Shown piece after piece: positions 22,658 through 30,532 of a DNA stretch of 30,698 nucleotides. The notes beneath the pieces are model-generated. The model had not been told where the DNA came from. It was given only the letters and a program-made list of their open reading frames with translations, and made no database searches. The position numbers were made by a program, and so were the translations under genes. Source of the DNA: JABILX01 sp041648305 (GTDB lineage: Bacteria > Patescibacteriota > Gracilibacteria > UBA1369 > LOWO2-01-FULL-3). The stretch's first letter is position 1. Each line of letters starts with the position of its first letter. Location: the NCBI GenBank assembly GCA_041648305.1, contig JBAZPI010000004.1, positions 1-30,698 of the forward strand, in the 5' to 3' direction.

Positions 22658-22795
22658 ATTAAGGGGTATCCGCCTCAAGAAAAAAATTTTGAATTTCCAC
22701 TCGGGTTTAAGATATTAAGTTTTATTTTGGGCATTTTGGCAATTTCGCTATTGGCCGTTTTTCTTATCCTGATTATTTTCGATTTTGCATTGTAG
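22658..22795 (+). CDS. Possible 45-residue membrane peptide with ATT start
   Basis: An open frame directly after thrS encodes about 45 residues: a polar start KGYPPQEKNFEFPLGFK and one long hydrophobic span (ILSFILGILAISLLAVFLILIIF). There is no ATG, GTG or TTG in a suitable place. The only candidate is ATT at 22658, seven bases after GGAG at the thrS end, a start used naturally by infC. The clean membrane-span pattern favours a real gene or a recent remnant. A sequencing error that removed a normal start is another explanation. Confidence 0.35.
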   Translation: MKGYPPQEKNFEFPLGFKILSFILGILAISLLAVFLILIIFDFAL

Positions 22796-22848
22796 GAATT
22801 TATTTTTGGTTTTATATCTTGTGCTATTTGTTGAGATAACACCTTATT

Positions 22849-22876
22849 CCCGAAGTCGGTCTTCGGGGATTTTTAT
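22849..22876 (+). terminator. Terminator after thrS
   Basis: CCCGAAG/CTTCGGG stem with a five-base TCGGT loop, followed by a T-rich stretch. It ends immediately before the next promoter. Confidence 0.85.
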
Positions 22877-22879
22877 TTA

Positions 22880-22924
22880 TTGACGGCTTCTGAGTGGGGT
22901 TCTACACTGAGGGTAGTGTTGATT
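22880..22924 (+). promoter_or_regulatory. Promoter of the 361-residue protein gene (repeated element)
   Basis: TTGACG at 22880-22885, a 17-base spacer, TACACT at 22903-22908. The whole block from TTGACGGCTTCTGAG to GGGTAGTGTTGAT is repeated at 24116-24160. Confidence 0.75.
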
Positions 22925-22982
22925 AACCAGGAGGTTTCAACGCTGCCCTCTTTTTTAAATTTATTTTTCTTGTAAATAAAAT

Positions 22983-24068
22983 ATGGGACGAGAAAAAGCG
23001 ACAAAAGAAAAAAGAATGTTGGATGCAATAAATTGGGCTAAAGCAGATAATCCTGATATACATTACGAATTTTGGGAAAAACTTTTAGCAAAAGAAGGAA
23101 TTAAAGATAAACTTTTTACTTTAGTCGGAATGACTGATGAAGGTTGGGGATGGTTTGTTATTGACGGAAAAATTTATGAAGCGCCCGGCGAAGAAGCAGC
23201 TAAAAAAGCAGAGGCTGTCATTAACCAAACGATGGGCTATATTGTCACTGAAGATGGTAAGATGTACCATTATCTTCTTTATTTTGACAAAGATAAAAAT
23301 GAGATAAGATTAGGTAGACCCGAGGGTATAAACTCTTTCAAAGAGGTCTCTCAAAAAGAGATCGAAGAATTAGAACATTTTTCCCCAGGAAGTTATTGTT
23401 TTGCTTTGCGGACGCTTGGCAAAGATAGCCGTTATAAAGAAGTCATGGCCCATCTCCTAAAAGAGCAAAGTATTGAAAGACCTTTTGCTTATGTACATCA
23501 TCAAGGGCCACCTGAAGTTGAAAAGAGAAAGTCTCCGGAAGGAGTTTGGCTTGATGTGTTTGACTTGCATTTTCCGGGTGGAATAGTTCTTCGGGCAGAA
23601 TTATTGTGGAATAAAGAGAAGAACGACTATGAAATAAAGATTTTAAAAAGATTTACAGAGAAAGATTGGAAAACAGGAGAGGAGATAGCAGTGATAGAGG
23701 CAAAAGAGGAAGAAAAAATTCCCCCGAAACTTAGACCAATTGTAAAACAAATGTGGACAGAAATTTCAATGGAGGACTTATTTGAGCTGATAGAAATTTT
23801 AGCATTAAAAGATCGTTTAGGGGGCGGCATGACTCAAGTAACAATGCCTATCCCCGAAAAACTAAAGTCGTTGAAGCCGCTTTATGAACAAATTGAGAAG
23901 TTATCAATCGCAGAGTACGAAAAATTAATGGAAATTACAGAGAAAGAATTATTTGATTTTGTTGAGCCGGTAACCGAGCCGACGGGAACCGCGACTACGT
24001 TTCAGAAAGAATTAGTAAAACGCGTTTTGGAGCGAGAAATAAAAGAATGGGAAGAAAAGAAAAAATAA
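22983..24068 (+). CDS. Unrecognised soluble protein, 361 residues
   Basis: A charged, soluble protein rich in Glu and Lys, with no signal or membrane span. The N-terminal third (WGWFVIDGKIYEAPGEEAAKKAEAVINQTMGYIVTEDG) looks alpha/beta. The middle has a GSYCFALRTLGKDSRY segment and a GGIVLRAELLWN strand. The last 100 residues are helical, with an acidic EEKIPPKLRPIVKQMW start. I know no family. It has its own promoter, closely similar to that of the NUDIX gene downstream, and its own terminator. No SD. Confidence 0.75.
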   Translation: MGREKATKEKRMLDAINWAKADNPDIHYEFWEKLLAKEGIKDKLFTLVGMTDEGWGWFVIDGKIYEAPGEEAAKKAEAVINQTMGYIVTEDGKMYHYLLYFDKDKNEIRLGRPEGINSFKEVSQKEIEELEHFSPGSYCFALRTLGKDSRYKEVMAHLLKEQSIERPFAYVHHQGPPEVEKRKSPEGVWLDVFDLHFPGGIVLRAELLWNKEKNDYEIKILKRFTEKDWKTGEEIAVIEAKEEEKIPPKLRPIVKQMWTEISMEDLFELIEILALKDRLGGGMTQVTMPIPEKLKSLKPLYEQIEKLSIAEYEKLMEITEKELFDFVEPVTEPTGTATTFQKELVKRVLEREIKEWEEKKK

Positions 24069-24086
24069 AATTTTTAAATAAAAATT

Positions 24087-24113
24087 CTCCGGAGCTTAAC
24101 TTCGGGGATTTTT
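24087..24113 (+). terminator. Terminator of the 361-residue protein gene
   Basis: CTCCGGAG pairs with CTTCGGGG (two G-T pairs) around CTTAA, followed by TTTTT. It directly abuts the next promoter. Confidence 0.8.
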
Positions 24114-24115
24114 AG

Positions 24116-24160
24116 TTGACGGCTTCTGAGCGAGGATCTAAACTAGGGGTAGTGTTGATG
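24116..24160 (+). promoter_or_regulatory. Promoter of the NUDIX gene (repeated element)
   Basis: TTGACG at 24116-24121, a 17-base spacer, TAAACT at 24139-24144. Second copy of the 45-base block at 22880. Confidence 0.75.
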
Positions 24161-24200
24161 GCAAGGATAAAACAAGGACAAAGTTTTTAAAAATAAAAAA

Positions 24201-24611
24201 ATGAAAAGAGTAAGAGCCGTGATAATCGAGAGTGGTAAAGTTCTAACAATTAAAAGAACTAAACTCGGCGATATCTATTGGGTCATGCCTGGCGGCGGGG
24301 TAGAGGACGGGGAAACCGACGGACAAGCATTGGTCAGAGAAATTAAAGAAGAACTGGGTTTAGATGTTAAGGTGGGAAAGATTATTTTGGAAATAGATTC
24401 AAAACATCCCGATTTGGCAGGCCAAAAGGAATATTTTTATCTTTGTACTATTTTAGGAGGGGAGATGGGGTCTGGCCGAGGACCAGAGTTTGATAAAAAT
24501 ACTTCTTATGTGGGAAAATTTGATATTGAATGGTTGGATATTAAAGATTTAAAAAATTTTGATTTAAAGCCGGGAGATATTAAAGATTTAATTAAAACAA
24601 AGTTAGTTTAG
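24201..24611 (+). CDS. NUDIX hydrolase
   Basis: 136 residues, a single Nudix domain. The Nudix box is complete: GGGVEDGETDGQALVREIKEELGLD (given only as its key residues: G33, E38, R46, E47, E50, E51, G53 approximately) with the REIKEEL core that binds divalent metal. The PGGGVEDGE start and EYFYLCTIL strand fit MutT-like enzymes that hydrolyse nucleoside diphosphates linked to other groups. The substrate (oxidised dNTP, NDP-sugar, ADP-ribose or other) cannot be told. AT-rich, no SD, with its own promoter and terminator. Confidence 0.92.
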   Translation: MKRVRAVIIESGKVLTIKRTKLGDIYWVMPGGGVEDGETDGQALVREIKEELGLDVKVGKIILEIDSKHPDLAGQKEYFYLCTILGGEMGSGRGPEFDKNTSYVGKFDIEWLDIKDLKNFDLKPGDIKDLIKTKLV

Positions 24612-24635
24612 ATAAATTTTTGTATTTAGTGCATT

Positions 24636-24661
24636 CCCGAAGTCAAACTTCGGGTTTTTTT
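24636..24661 (+). terminator. Terminator of the NUDIX gene
   Basis: Perfect 8-bp stem CCCGAAGT/ACTTCGGG with a CAA loop, followed by seven T. Confidence 0.9.
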
Positions 24662-24696
24662 GTATGTAATGCAAACAACGTAAAAAACACGATCTA

Positions 24697-24725
24697 TTGC
24701 TTTTTAGTTTCTATTTAATTAAGAT
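24697..24725 (+). promoter_or_regulatory. Promoter of the GC-rich orphan gene
   Basis: TTGCTT at 24697-24702, a 17-base spacer, TAAGAT at 24720-24725, with the TATTTAATTAAGAT core shared with the promoter at 12139. The start codon is only 18 bases past the -10, leaving room for little more than the SD. Confidence 0.6.
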
Positions 24726-24742
24726 AAAAATAGAGGACACCG

Positions 24743-25288
24743 ATGATGCTTACCCACTCCGCTAACACCAAAGGAAAACAAATGATTGAGAACATTTACT
24801 ACAACCGATGCCGCATCAAACGCGTCCGCGTGATTGCGACAGAGCCAAACATTACCTACGAATGCGACAGCCTGCCGCAGCCCTTTGAGGTTTTCACGCC
24901 CTCGGTTGGGCGGGATTTTCTCAACTCGGATTTCGCCGAGTTCGAGTGGATGGTTCGGTTTTCCACTTCCGGCCAACCCACAAGAACTGACCTGCGGGAG
25001 AAGACTGTTGTCTTCCGCAAGGAGTACGCCGAGATTCAGCCGACTCTTACAAGAGGCGCGGGCCAGATAGTAGCGTTCTTGCCTGGCAAGTATCAGGATG
25101 AGAACGATCTCGTCGTCGACATCGGGCCAGGTGGTCCTTTCTACGTTTTCGCCCTGAACCGCGACCTCACGTTGAAGATCGGCGACTGGGTTGAACTTGA
25201 GCCACGGCATCCCGGAGGCCCTCCCGACCTGCCTTTGATGTCGGCTATCTCTCAGGCTACTCGTGTCATCAAAAACCCCAAGGACTAA
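24743..25288 (+). CDS. GC-rich protein of unknown function
   Basis: 181 residues from the first ATG, which is preceded by GAGGACACCG as in aspS; an inner ATG at 24782 with AAAGGA upstream is an alternative. No signal peptide or membrane span. The protein is mostly beta-like, with conserved-looking turns (PSVGRDFLNSDFAEFEWMVRF, FLPGKYQDENDLVVDIGPGG, LKIGDWVELEPRHPGG). The last resembles a small SH3-like or PRC-barrel pattern, but that is only an impression. Codon use is visibly GC-rich between AT-rich neighbours, so it belongs to the same class as the lipoproteins and synthetases at the left. A stem with a T-run follows. Confidence 0.72.
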   Translation: MMLTHSANTKGKQMIENIYYNRCRIKRVRVIATEPNITYECDSLPQPFEVFTPSVGRDFLNSDFAEFEWMVRFSTSGQPTRTDLREKTVVFRKEYAEIQPTLTRGAGQIVAFLPGKYQDENDLVVDIGPGGPFYVFALNRDLTLKIGDWVELEPRHPGGPPDLPLMSAISQATRVIKNPKD

Positions 25289-25329
25289 CGGAGGGAACCG
25301 AGGGGGTTATTTCGACTTCACTAAGAGAA

Positions 25330-25358
25330 GAGCTCACACCCGTGGGCTCATTTTTTTA
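25330..25358 (+). terminator. Terminator of the GC-rich orphan gene
   Basis: GAGCTCAC pairs with GTGGGCTC (one T-G pair) around ACCC, followed by A and seven T. Confidence 0.85.
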
Positions 25359-25460
25359 TCTATTTCCTCCGCGTCATGGCGGGAGTATTTCCGATATTGT
25401 GGATAACTATAATTTTACTTTATAATTAAATAAATTCTGGCCATAGTTTGACGAAGATTT

Positions 25461-25526
25461 TTGTGCTATAATAGATAGAAAGAATAAGCGACAGCAGGGA
25501 AAAAGAAAAAATCCCTTTTTTCGCTT
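25461..25526 (+). promoter_or_regulatory. Promoter and hairpin leader of the TrbL-like operon
   Basis: An extended -10 (TGTGCTATAAT, with TATAAT at 25467-25472) has a TTGACG at 19-base spacing. The leader contains AAGCGA (25486) pairing with TCGCTT (25526), enclosing AGGGA/TCCCT and followed by T-rich sequence. This could attenuate transcription before the ATG at 25567. Confidence 0.55.
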
Positions 25527-25566
25527 TATAAAATATCTCCGAAATTTTTTAGAAATTTAAATTTTT

Positions 25567-27879
25567 ATGGGTGATATACTCGCACAAGTCCTAACTTGGA
25601 TCATGGGTGTTTTTATCGCTCTCTTCGGTGAGTTGCTCTTGTTTTTAGTTGAACAATTGATTGAGATTGCGACTTACAATAAATTTGTCAATTCCACGGC
25701 GGTAGTTAACGGCTGGGTTATTGTCCGCGATCTTTGCAACATGTTTTTTGTCGTCGTTCTTTTGGCGATTGCCATTGCCACAATTTTAAAGATTGAGATG
25801 TACCACTACAAGAAATTGCTGGGCCGGCTTGTCATCATGGCGATTGTCATCAATTTCAGTAAAACGATTGCCGGTATCATTATTGATTTTTCCCAGGTTT
25901 TAACTTTGACTTTTGTAAATGGTTTCAAGGCCGCGGCCGGAGGAAATTTTGTGCAGGCCCTGGGACTCGACAAGATCATGGCTCTAGAACCAGGACGAGA
26001 CGATATAACCGCCTGGCAAATAGCCGGATCTTACGCTCTCGCCCTGATTATGCTTATTGTTTCCTGCGTGGTTGTTGGGACAATGCTCGCCGTGTTTTTA
26101 ATCAGAATGGTCATGCTTTGGATTTTGATTGTTCTTTCGCCTTTGGCTTTTTTCTTAACCACTTTTCCTCAAGGACAAAAATACGCGAGCCAATGGTGGT
26201 CTCAATTTGGAAATTACGTTTTGGTCGGTCCGGTCATGGCTTTTTTCCTTTGGCTTTCTTTGATTTCCGTTTCCACCTTGGGTCCGAATGACAGGCCAGA
26301 CCCGCTCGGAGGAAGCGCGGAGTTACAAAAAATTGGTATTACCGAAATTGGCGGCAAGGATGCCATGCAGGCGTTTATTATCGCGATCGGCATGTTGGTT
26401 GGTAGTTTAGTTATCACTCAGCAAATGGGAATCATGGGATCATCTTTGGCCGGTTCAGCGGTGGCGGGGATGAAAAAGGTGGGAATGGCCGCGGTAAGAA
26501 AACCAGTTGCTTGGGCTGGTAAAAAAGCAGGCAAATATTATAACAGGGGAGCAGACATTGCTTATGGCAGGACGGGTATTGCCCTGCCTGGATCAAAACT
26601 TAGGACGGAAATGAAAGAGGAAAGAGAAAAAACTTTGCATCGGGACAGACTGTATGCAGGGCAGGCAAAATCGGCTGACAGGGTAGCGGGAGGAAGGGTG
26701 GGCATTATGATGGCGGCGGCAACTTTGATGGATCCGGGTTTGGCAAGAAAAATGGGAACATTGGGTGTTTTAAAAATGGCGGTGGGAGCAGATAAATCTA
26801 AGGCATCAATGGAGCGGTATGCTACATTACAAAAAAGGAAAGCAGACATGCAAAGATTAGGAGAAGATCCGGAGGGCGCCTACCGAGATATTTTGAGCCG
26901 TGATCAGAAGGGGGAGTTCTCTTCAGCGGAAACTAAAGAAAAGCAGGCAAAGGATTTACGAGAAAAAAATAAAGGGAAGTTTGGTGAACTTGAAAATTTA
27001 GAGGGTCAGGAGAAAACTTTAGAAGGCGAGATCGGCGGAATGGCGGACGCGGCCAGTTTAGAGGCATCAGTTACATCTTTACAGGAAGCCGAGAAGGCTG
27101 CGGCAGCAACGCTGGACAAATTAGCAGAAGACACTAGGCGTTATTACGAGGAGATGTCTAAGGAAGACATTCTTAAAGAAATACCTGATGCGGAAGCCCA
27201 AATAGACGCGCAAGTTGACAAGGAACGTGCAATAAGAGAATCGGAATGTGCTACTAACCCCAGATTTAGTGAAGAAATTGACAAAGAAATAAGAGCGGCT
27301 GGCTTTCAGCCTTTTACTCCAGAAGCTGATGCATTGATGAAAGCTAGAGACGGGCTGATGGCCGAGGCGGGTGTAGTGGCTAATTATAGACAGAGTAAAA
27401 AAACAAGTTTAGACAAACAGGGGGTAGAAACTGAAGATAAACTTCGCGGATTAGCTCGAGAGAGGCAGGATAAAGAAACAGAGTTAGTCGGGAGAAAGGA
27501 CAAGGAAAAACAGTTGGGCGAGATAAAAGTTAAATTAGGAGATTTAAGAGTGGATGAAGCCGTTAAAAAAACCATAAAACTTGAGGTAGAGGCAAAAGCG
27601 CACAGGGGAAAAGTGGAAGAGTTAAAGACGAATTCAAAGTTGGAGGGAAATGCGTTTGCGGCAAAGGCAAGAGAACATTTCACTAAACTGGCTAGCGCGG
27701 CGTCTTTTGTTGATGCTGCTTCGTTTGTGTCCACTACTGAAGGGCAGACATTACTGAGAAAAATTCAAGATAGGGCTAAGAGGGAGTTGACTGAAGAATT
27801 GGGACGTGAGCCGACAGACGATGAGGTTAAACAGAAAAGAGCAGATGTTATGAAGAAAATGGCAGCCACCTCAGCGTAG
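25567..27879 (+). CDS. TrbL/VirB6-like polytopic membrane protein
   Basis: 770 residues. The first 290 residues hold six or so membrane spans (around 8-30, 48-70, 80-100, 150-200 as two, 215-232, 262-282). Patterns typical of TrbL/VirB6 inner-membrane channel proteins are visible: VIVRDLCNMFFVVVLLAIAI, LIRMVMLWILIVLSPLAFF and WWSQFGNYVLVGPVMAFF. The remaining 480 residues are charged, with Lys/Glu/Ala-rich helices and probable coiled coils (about 445-720). Homologues of this layout occur in many CPR genomes with type IV secretion or pilus genes. No VirB4 or VirB11 ATPase is in view. It is the first gene of a probable operon with the two genes that follow. Confidence 0.82.
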   Translation: MGDILAQVLTWIMGVFIALFGELLLFLVEQLIEIATYNKFVNSTAVVNGWVIVRDLCNMFFVVVLLAIAIATILKIEMYHYKKLLGRLVIMAIVINFSKTIAGIIIDFSQVLTLTFVNGFKAAAGGNFVQALGLDKIMALEPGRDDITAWQIAGSYALALIMLIVSCVVVGTMLAVFLIRMVMLWILIVLSPLAFFLTTFPQGQKYASQWWSQFGNYVLVGPVMAFFLWLSLISVSTLGPNDRPDPLGGSAELQKIGITEIGGKDAMQAFIIAIGMLVGSLVITQQMGIMGSSLAGSAVAGMKKVGMAAVRKPVAWAGKKAGKYYNRGADIAYGRTGIALPGSKLRTEMKEEREKTLHRDRLYAGQAKSADRVAGGRVGIMMAAATLMDPGLARKMGTLGVLKMAVGADKSKASMERYATLQKRKADMQRLGEDPEGAYRDILSRDQKGEFSSAETKEKQAKDLREKNKGKFGELENLEGQEKTLEGEIGGMADAASLEASVTSLQEAEKAAAATLDKLAEDTRRYYEEMSKEDILKEIPDAEAQIDAQVDKERAIRESECATNPRFSEEIDKEIRAAGFQPFTPEADALMKARDGLMAEAGVVANYRQSKKTSLDKQGVETEDKLRGLARERQDKETELVGRKDKEKQLGEIKVKLGDLRVDEAVKKTIKLEVEAKAHRGKVEELKTNSKLEGNAFAAKAREHFTKLASAASFVDAASFVSTTEGQTLLRKIQDRAKRELTEELGREPTDDEVKQKRADVMKKMAATSA

Positions 27880-27909
27880 AAATTTAAAAATTTGTTAAAT
27901 TTATAAAAT

Positions 27910-29172
27910 ATGTCACCAAACGGTAAAATGCCAACACTAGAAGCAGGGGGAACTGCACCAGAGGAGGCCGCGGAATTGGAGCCGACTCCGACTCCCGAAA
28001 CGTCAGAACCCGTCGAAGCATCTGAGGCGCCGACAACGGCCGCGCCGGCGGGTTTTGATTGGGAAGCAGAATTAGATAAATTGCCGCCGGAAAAACGATG
28101 GGAGTTTTTGGTCCAAATGGAAAATCAGGCAAAAGCGCTTCTAAAATTGAGTGAAGAGGAACGGAGAGCGGCAGTAGCGGCGCGGAGAGAGGAGAGAGAA
28201 AAACTGGAAGCGAAATTGGATCTTTTGGATTTGAGCCCCGAAGAAAGAAAAGCAAGGTTAGAAGAAGTTAAGACACAAGTTGAGGGAATAGAGGAAGAAA
28301 TAGTGCAAATTCGGCGGGAAACGGGCAGTTATTTTGTAACCATTAGGGCCGAAGCGGAACGAAGAAGAAGGGCGGCCGAAGCGGAAGAGTTGAAAGAATT
28401 AATGACTGAAAATTCAGACGAACTTATAGATCTTTTTATTGGTGCCTTGAAAGAAAAAAACCCGGCACGTTGCGCGGCCATTTTAAGGAAATTAACTGCT
28501 GATACAAATGAAAATGAACTTTTAAATCATCTTGGTTACTCGTCAGATATTAGTGGCATGCATAAGTTTACCGCCGAAGTGTTGATCGGCAGGGAGTTGA
28601 TTAAAAAGCCGGACGGCGAATTTGAATTAGGTGGAAAGATAAGTAAAATTCCCGGGACTGATTGGAAGCCGCTTGGGTTAGAGCCGCAGACCGCTTTCGC
28701 CATAGAAAATGATATTTCTTATGTTGCCGAGGAGAAAAATCATTGGGGCGTGGCGCGCTTGGTTGAACAGCGGTTCGGGCAATTTTATCAGGTTAGTGAA
28801 GAAGAGCAGGCCGGAGCCATTACCGCCGAAACGTCAAAATTGAATCTTCAAACAATTTGTCGCCAATTTAACAGATTGGCTTTTGGCGGAGAAATTCCGA
28901 CTGGCGTACTACGTCCACTTCCAAGAAAATTTAAAATAAGTCGGTCCGGGCTGGGCATGCTTTTAAGATATGGCGGTTTGATGACAAAATTTATGGAAAA
29001 AGGTGAATTTGGTACTAACTTGGCCGCCGAATTATATAAACAATTAGACGTTTTGCGGGCGGCCGGCGTTGCGCCGAGTTTTTGTGATGCGTTACAAAAG
29101 TATGTCGAGGAAAAAGGAGTTGAGACAATGGCGGGTGAGGCAGTTCGGAAAGCGATGGCAGCGCCTCTGTAG
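27910..29172 (+). CDS. Helical protein of the TrbL-like operon
   Basis: 420 residues, not recognised. The N-terminus (about 1-50) is a Pro/Glu/Thr/Ala-rich disordered stretch. Residues 55-165 form a highly charged region with heptads (EERRAAVAARREEREKLEAK and an Arg/Glu repeat around 155), a strong coiled-coil candidate. The C-terminal 250 residues look like a globular alpha-helical domain (ELIDLFIGALKEKNPARCAA, RRELIKK-like segment, LGMLLRYGGLMTKFMEKGEF). No signal or membrane span, so it is probably cytoplasmic and may bind the soluble tail of the TrbL-like protein 30 bases upstream. Confidence 0.72.
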   Translation: MSPNGKMPTLEAGGTAPEEAAELEPTPTPETSEPVEASEAPTTAAPAGFDWEAELDKLPPEKRWEFLVQMENQAKALLKLSEEERRAAVAARREEREKLEAKLDLLDLSPEERKARLEEVKTQVEGIEEEIVQIRRETGSYFVTIRAEAERRRRAAEAEELKELMTENSDELIDLFIGALKEKNPARCAAILRKLTADTNENELLNHLGYSSDISGMHKFTAEVLIGRELIKKPDGEFELGGKISKIPGTDWKPLGLEPQTAFAIENDISYVAEEKNHWGVARLVEQRFGQFYQVSEEEQAGAITAETSKLNLQTICRQFNRLAFGGEIPTGVLRPLPRKFKISRSGLGMLLRYGGLMTKFMEKGEFGTNLAAELYKQLDVLRAAGVAPSFCDALQKYVEEKGVETMAGEAVRKAMAAPL

Positions 29173-29245
29173 AAGGTGGTGTAATTATCAGTAAACCAGT
29201 GGATTAGAAAGTTAGTAAAAAATAATTTGTTGAATTAATTAAGTT

Positions 29246-30523
29246 ATGCCCGAAGAAACAAATCTTCAATTGAGTGATCCGAAAATTTTGGAAGCAATGA
29301 AACACTACACCGATCAGGCTGTTCTTTTTGGCGATTCGGAAGCGGCTTATCGGCTGGTGCGGCTTTTGCCTGGGTATATGGCGAAGACACCGGTGGAAAG
29401 TCCAGATTTTAAATTGGCTTACGAGGAAATTGTTTTGAGGATGAAATTTATCGCCCTGGATCGTTTAAAAACGGAAGAAATTGCCGAATTGCTGCAAAAC
29501 AATTTTTCGGTACTTTTTGAATTAGGCGATCTTTTTGAATTGGGAATTTATAATCTTTGGGCAAAAGTAAGAGCAAAATTAGTGGCTGAGCCAATATACA
29601 CAGAAAGAGATGAGATGAGAAAAAAAATCAGGGAGGCTGTTTTGGCGTCTGAACAGATTTTAACAAAAGAAGGTTTGACTTCGGGTGGGGTAAAAGTGAA
29701 GGGAACCGTTAAAAATTGGTTGGCGGATTATAATCATGCGGTCGGCAGCGGGAAAATTGAGACCTTGCAGTTGGTTCAATACGTAACCAATAGCCCGAAC
29801 ACTAAAAGTTTGAGCGCGGAGAGTAAAAAAAGATTAGATTATCTTTTAAAATTTTATGAAAAGATAAAACTTTCTTCGCTGGATTACGACGGAATTGAAG
29901 AAACAATGGTTTTTAATATTAATGGCAAGCCGGTTATTTTTAAAGAAGGGGAGATAACAAAACCAAGTCGAGAAGATTTGGAGTGGACGGATCGAGCTGA
30001 GGCGGCCTTGAAGACGATTGAGTTAAAAGGAGTTCTTGAAGAGAAATACAAGGGTGATGAGAAAGAAGAGAAGAAAATTGAGGAGGGAAAAGCTAAGATT
30101 TCAAAAATAGCAATGGGCGATTTCAAGAAATTAGCTGATTTGCTTTATAAAGCCGTAAATCCCGCGCCAGGCAGGGCGGCAGACAAAATTCGCGTGGAAG
30201 TAATTTTGAAAACGTTGGCCGAGAGGGGAGAGTTGGAGAATCTTTTGGAGGATAAGCAATTTAACAAAATGATGGTAGCATATTTTAAAGAAAAAGGCAG
30301 AACTACGGATTTGGAAGGATTTATGGTTAATCCGAAAGCATCGCAATACGTGAGCGCTTTTCTACAGCACATTTTAAAAGATAAAATTGAGTTGAGCGAA
30401 GATGAATCGGGCCGGATTGGCATGCAATTGTTTAACGCGCTGGCAAAAAAGAGAGGGGATAAAAAATATCAAGGATTGGTTTATTTTGATGCGAGTACCA
30501 GTGAGTTTAAATGGAGTAGTTAA
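29246..30523 (+). CDS. Second helical protein of the TrbL-like operon
   Basis: 425 residues, not recognised. Almost wholly alpha-helical and acidic, with repeated LFELGDLFELGI- and LKTLAERGELENLLED-like helical pairs that suggest an alpha-solenoid arrangement. The middle (about 265-285) is a Lys/Glu-rich linker. No signal, membrane span or catalytic motif. It follows the previous gene by 73 bases with no terminator, and metK begins 9 bases after its stop, so all may be co-transcribed. Function is unknown. Confidence 0.7.
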   Translation: MPEETNLQLSDPKILEAMKHYTDQAVLFGDSEAAYRLVRLLPGYMAKTPVESPDFKLAYEEIVLRMKFIALDRLKTEEIAELLQNNFSVLFELGDLFELGIYNLWAKVRAKLVAEPIYTERDEMRKKIREAVLASEQILTKEGLTSGGVKVKGTVKNWLADYNHAVGSGKIETLQLVQYVTNSPNTKSLSAESKKRLDYLLKFYEKIKLSSLDYDGIEETMVFNINGKPVIFKEGEITKPSREDLEWTDRAEAALKTIELKGVLEEKYKGDEKEEKKIEEGKAKISKIAMGDFKKLADLLYKAVNPAPGRAADKIRVEVILKTLAERGELENLLEDKQFNKMMVAYFKEKGRTTDLEGFMVNPKASQYVSAFLQHILKDKIELSEDESGRIGMQLFNALAKKRGDKKYQGLVYFDASTSEFKWSS

Positions 30524-30532
30524 AGATAATTT

